Positions 29,737 to 37,902 of a DNA stretch of 64,000 nucleotides are shown here, piece after piece. The position numbers and the translations under genes are program-made. Position 1 is the first letter of the stretch, and each line of letters starts with the position of its first letter. Source of the stretch: Xanthomonas arboricola pv. populi (GTDB lineage Bacteria > Pseudomonadota > Gammaproteobacteria > Xanthomonadales > Xanthomonadaceae); NCBI RefSeq assembly GCF_002939945.1, contig NZ_MDEB01000001.1, forward strand, positions 793,605 through 857,604. Reading direction: 5' to 3'. Below the pieces are notes generated by a model. That model saw only the letters and a list, made by a program, of their open reading frames with translations. It was not told the origin of the DNA and searched no databases.

Positions 29737-31499
29737 CAAGAGATCTCCATGAAGCCGGAGTTGCGCGCGGTGCGCCCTTCCAGCGGTTCGTTCTGCAGCG
29801 CGTGGAACAGTGCCCACGCCAGGTCCGCGTGGCCGGTCTCTTCGGAACGGCCAGCAGTAAAGGTGGATTGCCGGCCGCTGGCCGTCATGGTCTTGCGGAT
29901 GGCCATCAACGATTGCGCCACATCGGTCCAGCCGGCGTCGAACTCCAGCCGCCCGTTGTGGATCACGTCGAACGCCTTGAGCACCAGGCGCGTCTTGACC
30001 TCCGGCGAGTAGCTGAAGGTGACCAGATTCGGGAAGAACTGCTTCACCAGCTGCGCCACACCGCTCCCCATGCCGGTGGTGTCGATGCCGATATAGGTCA
30101 CCCAGTACCGCCGCGTGATGCGCTCGATCTCGGCGGCCTGCTTGGCAAAGTCCATGCCCCGGAACTGGATCCGCTCCAGCAGCCGGAACTTGCCGCCCGG
30201 CTGCTGCGGTGGCGCCACAACGACCAGGCCTGCGGTGTCGCCGGTCTCCGCCGGGTCGTAGCCTATCCATACCGCGCGATCGCCGTAGGGGCGCGCGGCG
30301 AAGGGCTTGTAGTCCTGGCCCCACTCGACCCAGCTATCGACCATGCACGGCTGCAGCATCGCCAGCGGGAAGATGCTGGCACCGTCGTCGACGAACTCGC
30401 ACATCAACAGGTTGGCGAACGCGTCCGGGCTGTATTCCTCGCGCAGCTCGTCGATATCGAACAGGTCGCAGCCACGGCGCTGGGCGTCGAGGATGTTGAC
30501 GATCTGGCGCCAGGCGCGGTCCTGGCAGCGGCGACCGCCGGCCAGCGCGTCATGCGAAACATCAATCTGGATCCTCTGCGCAGCCGGCTTGCCCTTGTTG
30601 CGGCGTTCGCCGGTCCAGAACGTGTAGGCCTCATGGGCCATGCTCGATGGCGTGCTGAAGTAGGTCTTGCGCCACTTCTTGTGCATCGCCATGCCGCTGG
30701 CGACCTTGTTCAATTCGTTGAACCCGTAGGTCCAGAAGAACTCGTCGAAGTAGAAATTGCCGTGATAGCCCTGCGCGGTGCGCGCATTGGTGCCGAGGAA
30801 GAATAGCTCCGCGCCATTGGGAAACACGATGCTGTCGCCGCCGGAGAGCGTCTCGTCGATCGTCTCGCGCACGAACTGCTGCATGTAGCCGCGGAACAGA
30901 TGCGCCTGCGCCTTGGACGCACTGAGGAAGATCTGATTGCGCCCAGTGGTGAGCGCATCGATCAGCGCCTCGCGGGCGAAGTAGAACGTTGCACCGATCT
31001 GGCGCGACTTGAGGATGATGCGGGTGCGCTCGTTGCCGGCCCGGTACCAGTCACGCTGGTAATCGAAGCAGCCGTCGACGAATGCCGTGGTCAGCTGCTC
31101 GATCTGTTCCTCGGTGAAGTCGTTGCGCTTGGGCTTCTTCTTCGGCGCGGCATTGCGATTGGCGACAGCCGGATTCAGGTCGGCTTCGTTGCCGCCGCCC
31201 TGGTAGCGCTGGATGCGCGCCTGGCGCTCCAGCTGCCGGTGCAGCAGATCAATTTCTTTGAAGTCGCCGCCGGACTTTTCCGGCTTCATGATCAGCACGA
31301 CCAGGCGCGCTTCCAGTGCACCACCGATGCGCTCAACGTTGTCTGCGCGATCCCACTCGTCACGCGACTTCCAGCTGTGTACAGTCTTCTCGTTCTCGCC
31401 GATGGCCTGCGCAATTTCCGTCACGCGCCATCCCATCCAGTACAGGAACTTGGCCTGTCTGCGGGTGTCCATCGGGAGCTGGGTGGCAACGCTTTGCAT
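29736..31499 (-). CDS. P: Terminase large subunit, ATPase and nuclease (P2 gpP family)
   Basis: A 587-aa packaging motor. The N-terminus has a helix-turn-helix-like segment (GWRVTEIAQAIGENEKTVHSWKSRDEW). The ATPase domain includes ILKSRQIGATFYFAREAL (Walker A variant) and FYFDEFFWTYGF (Walker B-like). The C-terminal nuclease half includes WIGYDPAETGDTAGLVVV and YIGIDTTGMGSGVAQLV. It drives DNA into the head and cuts cos. The ATG at 31499 is used; a GTG at 31520 would add seven residues. It is divergent from O, as in P2. Confidence 0.94.
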   Translation of the reverse strand: MQSVATQLPMDTRRQAKFLYWMGWRVTEIAQAIGENEKTVHSWKSRDEWDRADNVERIGGALEARLVVLIMKPEKSGGDFKEIDLLHRQLERQARIQRYQGGGNEADLNPAVANRNAAPKKKPKRNDFTEEQIEQLTTAFVDGCFDYQRDWYRAGNERTRIILKSRQIGATFYFAREALIDALTTGRNQIFLSASKAQAHLFRGYMQQFVRETIDETLSGGDSIVFPNGAELFFLGTNARTAQGYHGNFYFDEFFWTYGFNELNKVASGMAMHKKWRKTYFSTPSSMAHEAYTFWTGERRNKGKPAAQRIQIDVSHDALAGGRRCQDRAWRQIVNILDAQRRGCDLFDIDELREEYSPDAFANLLMCEFVDDGASIFPLAMLQPCMVDSWVEWGQDYKPFAARPYGDRAVWIGYDPAETGDTAGLVVVAPPQQPGGKFRLLERIQFRGMDFAKQAAEIERITRRYWVTYIGIDTTGMGSGVAQLVKQFFPNLVTFSYSPEVKTRLVLKAFDVIHNGRLEFDAGWTDVAQSLMAIRKTMTASGRQSTFTAGRSEETGHADLAWALFHALQNEPLEGRTARNSGFMEIS

Positions 31500-31641
31500 G
31501 CCGACCAGGGTGCGGCCCACCTCTTAATCCCGACAGTTGAACGACGCGTAATCGCCTTGTTTACACGGTGATTTCGTTGCTGCGCTGTGCGTCGCGTTTG
31601 ACCATGGGTCATCGCAAACGCATCCAGCGCAGAGGACACCC

Positions 31642-32484
31642 ATGTCGGCCAAGGCCAAGAAGTTCCGTTCCAACTGGTTCCGCGTGGCCGTCGAAGGCGC
31701 CACCACCGATGGCCGCACGATCCAACGCAGCTGGATCGACGACATGGCGGCCACCTACAACCGCGAGACCTACAACGCCCGCATCTGGATCGAGCACATG
31801 CGCAGCCTGCTGCCGGACTCGCCGTTCCGTGCGTATGGCGATGTCACCGCCGTCAAGGCCGAAGAGGTGGAGATCGACGGCACCAAGCGTCTGGCGCTGT
31901 TTGCCCAGATCGAGCCGACCGCCGACCTGATCACCATCAACAAGTCCAAGCAAAAGCTCTACACCAGCATCGAGGTGCAGGAGAAGTTCGCCAATACCGG
32001 CAAGGCGTATCTGGTCGGTCTGGCCGTCACTGATTCGCCGGCCAGCCTGGGCACCTCCATGCTCAGCTTCGCCAGCCAGAACCCCGACGCCAATCCGCTG
32101 GCCGATCGTAAGCAGTCACCGGGCAACCTGTTCACCGTCGCCGAGGAAACCGCGCTGGAATTCAGCGAAGTCAGCGAAGGCCCGGTCGCCAATCTGCTCA
32201 GCCGGATCCGCACCGCGCTCAAGAGCGAGGACGCCACCAGCATCACCGCCGAGCAGTTCGCAGAGCTTGGCGAAGGCGTCGAAGAGATCGCCGAACACGT
32301 GCGCAATCAGGACGAACGCTTCAACCGCCTGCAGGCCGAACACGCCGAGCAGAAGACCAAGCACGAACAGCTGGCAAACGACCTGGCGCAGCTGCGCGAG
32401 TCGCTGTCGCAGCAGCCCGACCCCGCACAGCCCGCGCGCCCGGTGGTCAGCGGCGGCGGCGCCGCTGTGCTGACCGACTGCTGA
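31642..32484 (+). CDS. O: Capsid scaffolding protein with protease domain (P2 gpO family)
   Basis: A 280-aa scaffold. The N-terminal protease half begins KKFRSNWFRVAVEGATTDGR and contains conserved YNARIWIEHMR (catalytic His) and GLAVTDSPASLGTSML (with the Ser region). The C-terminal half (about 215-265) is a long coiled coil (EEIAEHVRNQDERFNRLQAEH) that scaffolds gpN assembly. It is the first gene of the rightward late operon, 52 bp before N. Confidence 0.94.
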   Translation: MSAKAKKFRSNWFRVAVEGATTDGRTIQRSWIDDMAATYNRETYNARIWIEHMRSLLPDSPFRAYGDVTAVKAEEVEIDGTKRLALFAQIEPTADLITINKSKQKLYTSIEVQEKFANTGKAYLVGLAVTDSPASLGTSMLSFASQNPDANPLADRKQSPGNLFTVAEETALEFSEVSEGPVANLLSRIRTALKSEDATSITAEQFAELGEGVEEIAEHVRNQDERFNRLQAEHAEQKTKHEQLANDLAQLRESLSQQPDPAQPARPVVSGGGAAVLTDC

Positions 32485-32535
32485 TCCCACACCACCACAC
32501 GCACACGCCGCCAGCGCCACATCTTCGGAGCCACC

Positions 32536-33552
32536 ATGCAAAACGCCACCCGCCTGCAGTTCAATCAGTTCGCCGATCAGATCGCCAAGCTCAACGGCAT
32601 CACCTCCGCGTTCCATTCCTTCGCTGTCGATCCGACCGTGCAGCAGAAGCTGGAAACGCGCATGCAGGAATCCAGCGAGTTCCTGTCCAAGATCAACATC
32701 ATCCCGGTGGACGAACTGTCCGGCCAAAAGGTGGGCATCGGTGTCACCGGCAGCATCGCCAGCCGCACCGACACCGGCGCCGGTAAGACCCGCACCCCGC
32801 GCAACGTGGCCGCGCTCGACAAGAACGAGTACGTCGCCAAGAAGACCGACTTCGACACCGCCATCCCGTATGCGCTGCTCGATGCCTGGGCCAAGTTCCC
32901 GGACTTCCAGGCGCGCCTGCGCGATGCCATCGTCAAGCGTCAGGCGCTGGACCGGCTGCAGATCGGCTTCAACGGCACGCATGCGGCTGCCGATACCGAC
33001 CGCGCCGCGTTCCCGTTGCTGGAAGACGTCAACATTGGCTGGCTGCAGCAGTACCGCACCAACGCTGCCCAGCGCGTGCTGGCGAGCGGCAAGACGGCCG
33101 GCAAGATGGTCATCGGCGCCGGCGATGGCGCGGACTACCGCAACCTCGATGCGCTGGTGTTCGATGTGGTGAGCAACTTGCTGGATCCGTGGCACCGCAA
33201 GGATCCGAGCCTGGTGGTGGTGCTCGGCCGCGACCTGATGCACGACAAGTATTTCCCGATGGTCAACAAGGACCAGGCGGCCAGCGAGAAGATTGCCACC
33301 GACCTGATCTTGAGCCAGCGCCGCGTCGGCGGCCTGCAGGTGGCCGAGGTGCCGTACCTGCCGGACGGCGCGCTGATGGTCACCTCGCTGGCGAACCTGT
33401 CGATCTACTACCAAACCGGCGGCCGTCGCCGTTACATCCAGGAAGTGCCCGCCCGCGATCGCATCGAGAACTACGAGTCCTCCAACGATGCCTACGTGGT
33501 CGAAGACTACGGCCTGGGCTGCGTGGTCGAGCACATCGAGATCGAGGCCTAA
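32536..33552 (+). CDS. N: Major capsid protein precursor (P2 gpN family)
   Basis: A 338-aa HK97-fold shell protein. It begins MQNATRLQFNQFADQIAKLNG, with conserved SSEFLSKINIIPVDELSGQKVG, TDFDTAIPYALLDAWAKFPDF and DRIENYESSNDAYVVEDYG. P2 gpN is cut near residue 31 by gpO protease, and a similar N-terminal extension is present here. It sits between O and M as in P2. Confidence 0.96.
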   Translation: MQNATRLQFNQFADQIAKLNGITSAFHSFAVDPTVQQKLETRMQESSEFLSKINIIPVDELSGQKVGIGVTGSIASRTDTGAGKTRTPRNVAALDKNEYVAKKTDFDTAIPYALLDAWAKFPDFQARLRDAIVKRQALDRLQIGFNGTHAAADTDRAAFPLLEDVNIGWLQQYRTNAAQRVLASGKTAGKMVIGAGDGADYRNLDALVFDVVSNLLDPWHRKDPSLVVVLGRDLMHDKYFPMVNKDQAASEKIATDLILSQRRVGGLQVAEVPYLPDGALMVTSLANLSIYYQTGGRRRYIQEVPARDRIENYESSNDAYVVEDYGLGCVVEHIEIEA

Positions 33553-33555
33553 GCC

Positions 33556-34275
33556 ATGGCCGACAGTCCCGCCAAGCGTCACCACAGCCGCGTGCTCGCC
33601 GAGCTGGAAGCCGCCCAACGCGCACCGCACCAGCTGATGGCCGGTGCGACGGCCTACGAGCAGCACATGGCGCAGCTGCAGAGCGATCGCCTGCGGCTGA
33701 AACAGATCCAGTCCACCCAAGGCAAGGCGGCGCTCAAGGTGCAGCTGCTGCCGACCTACGTGCCGTATCTAGCCGGCGTGCTGGCCGGCGGCCAGGGCGC
33801 TCAGGACGAGATCGTCATGACGTGCATGGTGTGGCGCATTGATGCCGGCGACTATGCCGGCGCGCTGGAGCTGGGCGCCTATGTGCTCAAGCATGGCCTG
33901 CAGATGCCCGATCGCTTCTCCCGGACTGTGGGCTGCGTGCTGGCCGAGGAAGTTGCCGAGGCGGCGCTGTCGGCACAGAAGACCGGCCAGCCGTTCGATG
34001 CGGCCGTGCTGGCCGACACCGCCGCGCTGACCGCCGAGCAGGACATGCCCGATGAGGTGCGCGCCAAGCTGCACCTGGCACTGGCACGCGCATCGCTGGC
34101 GGGCATCACCGATGAGACGCCTGCCGACCAGGCGCAGCCCATCGCCGCCGTCGCTGTGGCCGACCTGCAGCGCGCCATCGCACTGCACGGCAGCTGCGGC
34201 GGCAAGAAGGATCTGGAGCGCGCCGAGCGCCTCTTGAAGAAGTTCAGCGTTGAGCCTGCGGGCACCAACGCATAA
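33556..34275 (+). CDS. M: Terminase small (endonuclease) subunit (P2 gpM family)
   Basis: A 239-aa DNA-recognition subunit. Conserved stretches include LQSDRLRLKQIQSTQGKAALK, YVPYLAGVLAGGQGAQDEIVMTCMVWRIDAGDY and YVLKHGLQMPDRFSRTVGCVLAEEVAEAA. With gpP it recognises and cuts cos. It lies 3 bp after the capsid gene. Confidence 0.94.
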   Translation: MADSPAKRHHSRVLAELEAAQRAPHQLMAGATAYEQHMAQLQSDRLRLKQIQSTQGKAALKVQLLPTYVPYLAGVLAGGQGAQDEIVMTCMVWRIDAGDYAGALELGAYVLKHGLQMPDRFSRTVGCVLAEEVAEAALSAQKTGQPFDAAVLADTAALTAEQDMPDEVRAKLHLALARASLAGITDETPADQAQPIAAVAVADLQRAIALHGSCGGKKDLERAERLLKKFSVEPAGTNA

Positions 34276-34373
34276 CCGAGCGTCCCCGCAACCCTCGCCG
34301 GCTCGGGGCTGATCCACAGCACTCCATCGCTGCGGTGACGCCCCGACCACCGGCGATCTATTCCGAGCCATCC

Positions 34374-34841
34374 ATGAGCGGATTCACTGCCACCGGCACC
34401 ACCAGCGCCACGCCTGATGCGATCGCCAATGCGCCCTTCTGGCCGGCGATCGCACCGGGTGCCGTGCGCGCGAGCATGCGCCTGGATGGCACCGTCACCG
34501 ATGCGCGCCTGCGCCACGCCATCGTCGCCGCAATGCTCGCGGTCAACGATGAGCTGCAGACCTGGGCGCAGACGCAGCAGGCGGCTGGCTACGCGGTGTT
34601 GGCTGATGTGCCGAGCACCACGGTCGATGGCGTCTCGCGCCGCGTGCAGCTTTACCTACGCGCCGTTGCATGTGCCACCGCTGTCGAGGTGGCAGAGCGT
34701 TACCGCAGCTTCGATGCCACCGACAGCGCCAACCAGCGCGCCGATGACCTGTCACCGAGCATCACCGAGCTACGCCGCGACCAGCGCTGGGCCGTGCGTG
34801 ACCTGCAGAACCTGCCGCGCAGCACGGTGGAGCTCATCTGA
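34374..34841 (+). CDS. L: Head completion/stabilisation protein (P2 gpL family)
   Basis: A 155-aa head-tail connector protein starting MSGFTATGT. Conserved segments are FWPAIAPGAVRASMRLDGTVTDARLRHA, ELQTWAQTQQAAGY, LYLRAVACATAVEVAERYRSFD and YRSFDATDSANQRADD. The ATG at 34374 is preferred over one 13 codons upstream because the extension is not family-like. Its stop overlaps the X start (TGATG). Confidence 0.93.
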   Translation: MSGFTATGTTSATPDAIANAPFWPAIAPGAVRASMRLDGTVTDARLRHAIVAAMLAVNDELQTWAQTQQAAGYAVLADVPSTTVDGVSRRVQLYLRAVACATAVEVAERYRSFDATDSANQRADDLSPSITELRRDQRWAVRDLQNLPRSTVELI

Positions 34842-35050
34842 TGCGCGTGCATGCCATGCAAGGCGACACCGTCGACCTGCTGTGCTGGCGCCACCTGGGC
34901 AGCACGGCCGGCCTGGTCGAGCGCACCTATCTCCTCAATCCCGGCCTGGCCGAACTGGGCGCCGTGCTCCCGCACGGCACGCCGGTGGAGTTGCCCGAGG
35001 TAACCACCACCACAGCGGCGATGACGCCGCTAGTGCAGCTATGGGACTGA
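34841..35050 (+). CDS. X: Tail protein X (LysM-like, P2 gpX family)
   Basis: A 69-aa small tail protein: MRVHAMQGDTVDLLCWRHLG, then VERTYLLNPGLAELGAVLPHGTPVELPE, the usual LysM-like gpX pattern. It is translationally coupled to L and precedes the lysis cassette, as in P2. Confidence 0.93.
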   Translation: MRVHAMQGDTVDLLCWRHLGSTAGLVERTYLLNPGLAELGAVLPHGTPVELPEVTTTTAAMTPLVQLWD

Positions 35051-35054
35051 TCTG

Positions 35055-35411
35055 ATGACCGAACCCACCTCCGTATCGAGCGGCTTTTTGATCGCCACCG
35101 GTGTGGGCCTTGCCTCCGTGCTGCCTGGCATCGACGGCGATGCGCTGATCGGTGCCTTCGCCGGCGGCGCGCTGTTCGTGGTATCGGCCGCCAAGCAACC
35201 GCTGCTGGCGCGGCTGATCTATTTCCCGGTGAGCGTGATCGCCGGCTACCAGCTGGCGCCGGAAATCCTGCGTTGGTTGCCGATCAAGTCCAGTGGCGTG
35301 GCTGCCTTCGCCAGTGCCGCGTGCGCCATCACCGTCACGCTGGGGTTGATCGAAAAGAGCAAGTCCTTCGACTTTTCCTTCCTACGTCGTGGAGGTCCGC
35401 CCAGTGCATAG
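35055..35411 (+). CDS. Putative holin 1 (small membrane protein)
   Basis: A 118-aa protein with three hydrophobic segments (about 9-27, 34-48 with a following GYQLAPEIL region, and 83-101) and a charged C-terminus (IEKSKSFDFSFLRRGG). It occupies the P2 Y (holin) position between X and the endolysin. Holins permeabilise the inner membrane so that endolysin reaches peptidoglycan. The family is assigned by position and topology. Confidence 0.75.
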   Translation: MTEPTSVSSGFLIATGVGLASVLPGIDGDALIGAFAGGALFVVSAAKQPLLARLIYFPVSVIAGYQLAPEILRWLPIKSSGVAAFASAACAITVTLGLIEKSKSFDFSFLRRGGPPSA

Positions 35412-35679
35412 CCTGGTCACCGTCCTGACGTTGATGGCCTCGCTCGCCATCTGCGTCCGCCTGCTTACCTACCACCGCCGCGTCGATGCGCGCCATCGAC
35501 GCGGCGCGGGCTGGTGCGCGTGGTTGCTGATCGCCAGCACCGGCGGCCAGGCGCTGCACATCCTGCTGGCCGGCGCCGGCTCGCAAGTCAGTCTCTGGCA
35601 CCTGGGCACGTTGATCGTGCTGGCGGTGCTCACCTACCGCGCCCAGGGCAATGTGGCGCGCATCCTTAAGGTTGATTGA
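35404..35679 (+). CDS. Putative holin 2 or antiholin (small membrane protein)
   Basis: A 91-aa protein starting with GTG at 35404 (MHSLVTVLTLMASLAICVRLL), supported by GGAGG 8 nt upstream. Three hydrophobic stretches (3-20, 37-55, 62-76) and a basic loop (RRVDARHRRGAG) are visible. It overlaps holin 1 by 8 bp and the endolysin by one base. Paired small membrane proteins in front of the endolysin suggest a holin/antiholin pair, but which is which cannot be told. Confidence 0.72.
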   Translation: MHSLVTVLTLMASLAICVRLLTYHRRVDARHRRGAGWCAWLLIASTGGQALHILLAGAGSQVSLWHLGTLIVLAVLTYRAQGNVARILKVD

Positions 35680-36317
35680 TGTTCACCGATACCCAGCTCG
35701 CCTCGATCATGCAGTGCTCGCCCCAACGCGCACAGCTCTGGCACGGCCCACTGCTTGCCGCCGCCAACCGCTTTGGCATCACCACCAAGCGCCGTGCCGC
35801 GCACTGGCTCGGCCAGGTCGGCCACGAAAGCCTGAGCCTGTCGCGCATGGAAGAAGGGCTGACCTACACCACCAGCGCTCGGCTGTTGGAAGTGTTCGGC
35901 ACGCGCATCACACCGGCCCAGGCGCCCAAGTTCCTGCGCAATCCGGTCGGCCTGGCCAACTTCGTCTACGCCGACCGCCTGGGCAACGGCAACACCGCCA
36001 GCGGCGACGGTCACCGCTACCGGGGCCGTGGCCCGATGCAGCACACGTTCCGTGGCAACTACCGCCGCATCGGTGAGCTGATTGGCCTGCCGGTGGAAGA
36101 ACAGCCGGATCTGCTGCTGCAGGTTGAGCCAAGCGCACTGGGAGCGGCGGCGTACTGGCACGACAACGGCCTCAACGTGCTGGCCGATACGGGCGACGTG
36201 CTTGGCCTGGGCCGCAAGATCAACTTGGGCAACGTGCGTGCCAAGCGCTTGCCCGAAGGCCACAGCGATCGCGTCACGCGCACGCAGCGCGCCCTGCAGA
36301 TCCTGGGCGTGAGCTGA
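35679..36317 (+). CDS. Endolysin, glycoside hydrolase family 19
   Basis: A 212-aa GH19 (chitinase-type) lysozyme that cuts the peptidoglycan glycan. The catalytic Glu region is AHWLGQVGHESLSLSRMEEGLTYT in outline, with both acidic residues present. YADRLGNGNTASGDGHRYRGRGPMQ and NLGNVRAKRLPEGHSDRVTRT are typical GH19 phage segments. There is no signal peptide, so release depends on the holins. The start at 35679 overlaps the holin 2 stop. Confidence 0.93.
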   Translation: MFTDTQLASIMQCSPQRAQLWHGPLLAAANRFGITTKRRAAHWLGQVGHESLSLSRMEEGLTYTTSARLLEVFGTRITPAQAPKFLRNPVGLANFVYADRLGNGNTASGDGHRYRGRGPMQHTFRGNYRRIGELIGLPVEEQPDLLLQVEPSALGAAAYWHDNGLNVLADTGDVLGLGRKINLGNVRAKRLPEGHSDRVTRTQRALQILGVS

Positions 36318-36805
36318 TGGTCACGCGCCTGATCATCCTGCTGGCGCTGATTGCAGTGCTCGTTGGTGGCTGCGTGTGGCAAGAGCAGCGCGTCAACACC
36401 GCGCAACGCGAACGCAAGCAAGCTCTAGACGCAAAAGCTGCCGCTATCGCCGAGCGCGACAGCGCAAAGAGTTCCATAAAGGTCGTTGTCGAGTACGTCG
36501 ACCGCGTGCACATCGTGCGCGAGGCCGGCGCCACCATCACCCGCGAGATCCCGATCTATGTCACCCAGAAAGCCGACGCTGCTTGCGCTATCCCTGCTGG
36601 CTTTGTGCGGCTGCACGACGCCGCCGCCTCGGGCCAGCCTGCCGGGCCGCCCACCGCAGATCCTGATGCGCCGGCCGCCGGCATTACGCTCTCTGCCATC
36701 GCCGGCACCGTCGCCGACAACTACACCAGCTGCCACGCCACCGCCACGCAACTGAGCGCGCTGCAGGACTGGATCGATCAGCACGTGCCGGAGCCGGCGC
36801 CGTGA
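36317..36805 (+). CDS. Rz-like inner-membrane spanin
   Basis: A 162-aa protein with one N-terminal transmembrane anchor (4-20: RLIILLALIAVLVGG) and a periplasmic, helical, charged stretch (QEQRVNTAQRERKQALDAKAAAIAERDSAK). This fits an i-spanin that fuses inner and outer membranes in the last step of lysis. The Rz1 partner is encoded within it in another frame. Identification is by topology, nesting and position. Confidence 0.82.
   Translation: MVTRLIILLALIAVLVGGCVWQEQRVNTAQRERKQALDAKAAAIAERDSAKSSIKVVVEYVDRVHIVREAGATITREIPIYVTQKADAACAIPAGFVRLHDAAASGQPAGPPTADPDAPAAGITLSAIAGTVADNYTSCHATATQLSALQDWIDQHVPEPAP
36558..36755 (+). CDS. Rz1-like outer-membrane lipoprotein spanin, nested in Rz
   Basis: A 65-aa protein wholly inside the Rz-like gene in the +1 frame. 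It starts MSPRKPTLLALSLLALCGC, a lipoprotein signal with lipobox LALC-GC, and continues with a Pro-rich mature part (TTPPPRASLPGRPP, PAPSPTTTPAATPPP). This is the classic o-spanin pattern of lambda Rz1 and P2 LysC. It would be missed by callers that forbid full overlap. Confidence 0.8.
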   Translation: MSPRKPTLLALSLLALCGCTTPPPRASLPGRPPQILMRRPPALRSLPSPAPSPTTTPAATPPPRN

Positions 36806-37221
36806 TTAAGCCCGCCAGCCTGCGCGCGCATCTGGTCGCGGCATTGCCGGACCTGGCACGCGATGCCGACCGGCTGCTGGTGTTCATCGACGCCGGCAGC
36901 CTGGTCAGCACGTTCCAGCCGGGGCTGTCGTTCGAGTACCAATACACGCTCAACCTGATCGTGACCGACTACGCCGGCCACCCGGACAGCGTGATGCTGC
37001 CGCTGTTGGAGTGGGTGCAGGCCAATCAGTCCGAGCTGCTCTCCAACCCGGCGCGCCGTGGCGAGATCGCCTTCGAGGCAGACATCCTCGCCAACGATGC
37101 GGTGGATCTGTCGATCAAGTTGCCGCTGACCGAGCGCGTGGTCGTGACGGCGAAAGACGGCGGAGGGTATGACATGACGCATGCGCCCGAGCCGTTGATC
37201 GATACGACATGGATGAGCTGA
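36802..37221 (+). CDS. R: Tail completion protein (P2 gpR family)
   Basis: A 139-aa protein starting with GTG that overlaps the Rz stop by 4 bp. Conserved segments are MIKPASLRAHLVAALPDLARD, FEYQYTLNLIVTDYAGHPDSV and LLEWVQANQSELLSNP. It helps finish the tail before head joining and overlaps S by 13 bp. Confidence 0.92.
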   Translation: MIKPASLRAHLVAALPDLARDADRLLVFIDAGSLVSTFQPGLSFEYQYTLNLIVTDYAGHPDSVMLPLLEWVQANQSELLSNPARRGEIAFEADILANDAVDLSIKLPLTERVVVTAKDGGGYDMTHAPEPLIDTTWMS

Positions 37222-37655
37222 GCGCGCTGGAGACCTGGGCCGCGCCGTTGCTGGCGCGCCTGCAGCCCGGCGAACGCCGCACGCTGGCGCGCAAGATCGG
37301 AACGGAACTGAGGCGCTCACAGAGCCAGCGCATCGGCAAACAGCAGGCGCCGGATGGCTCGCCCTACGCACCGCGCAAGCAGCAGCTGCGGCAGAAGTCC
37401 GGGCGCGTCAAACGCGCCAAGATGTTTGCCAAGCTACGGCAGGCCAAGTACTTCAAGGTCAGCGCCAGCTTTGACCAGGTGAGCGTGGGATTTGTGGGAA
37501 GCGTCTCGCGCATTGCCCGCGTGCACCAGGACGGGCTGACCGAACGGGTGCGGCCGGGTGGTCCGATGGCACGTTACGAGAGGCGCGTGCTCTTGGGCCT
37601 CTCAGCTGAAGACCGGCAGATCGTACGCGACCAACTACTTGATCACTTAGCATAA
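37209..37655 (+). CDS. S: Tail completion / virion morphogenesis protein (P2 gpS family)
   Basis: A 148-aa basic protein (MDELSALETWAAPLLARLQPGE; RIGKQQAPDGSPYAPRK; AKMFAKLRQAKYFKV; RVHQDGLTERVRPGG) with the gpS pattern. It is the last gene before the accessory insertion at 37656-39262. Confidence 0.92.
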   Translation: MDELSALETWAAPLLARLQPGERRTLARKIGTELRRSQSQRIGKQQAPDGSPYAPRKQQLRQKSGRVKRAKMFAKLRQAKYFKVSASFDQVSVGFVGSVSRIARVHQDGLTERVRPGGPMARYERRVLLGLSAEDRQIVRDQLLDHLA

Positions 37656-37902
37656 GAGTTGCACATGGAAGCCACGCGAGAGCAGACCCGACCATGCAAT
37701 CGTTGAAGGCATTAGATCAAAATGATAGCGTCGAATTTTATTCGACTCGCAATGTGGAAGGCTGCATGTTGACGCATGTGAATCATGAGACGTTAGCCCT
37801 GAAATAGTAATAGACATGAAAAATTTCAAAGACGCATATTGGACCATGTGATTCAGCTATGGGCCGCCTTCAACTTTCATTTAAGATGGTTACTAGCCGC
37901 CC
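37656..37902. other. AT-rich leader of the S-J cargo gene
   Basis: This 247-bp stretch is much richer in A+T than the flanking tail genes. It carries a small palindrome (GTCGAAT TTT ATTCGAC, 37730-37746), a weak terminator candidate for the upstream late genes. No gene is evident. A promoter for the cargo gene should lie here, but no box pair is convincing. Confidence 0.5.
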
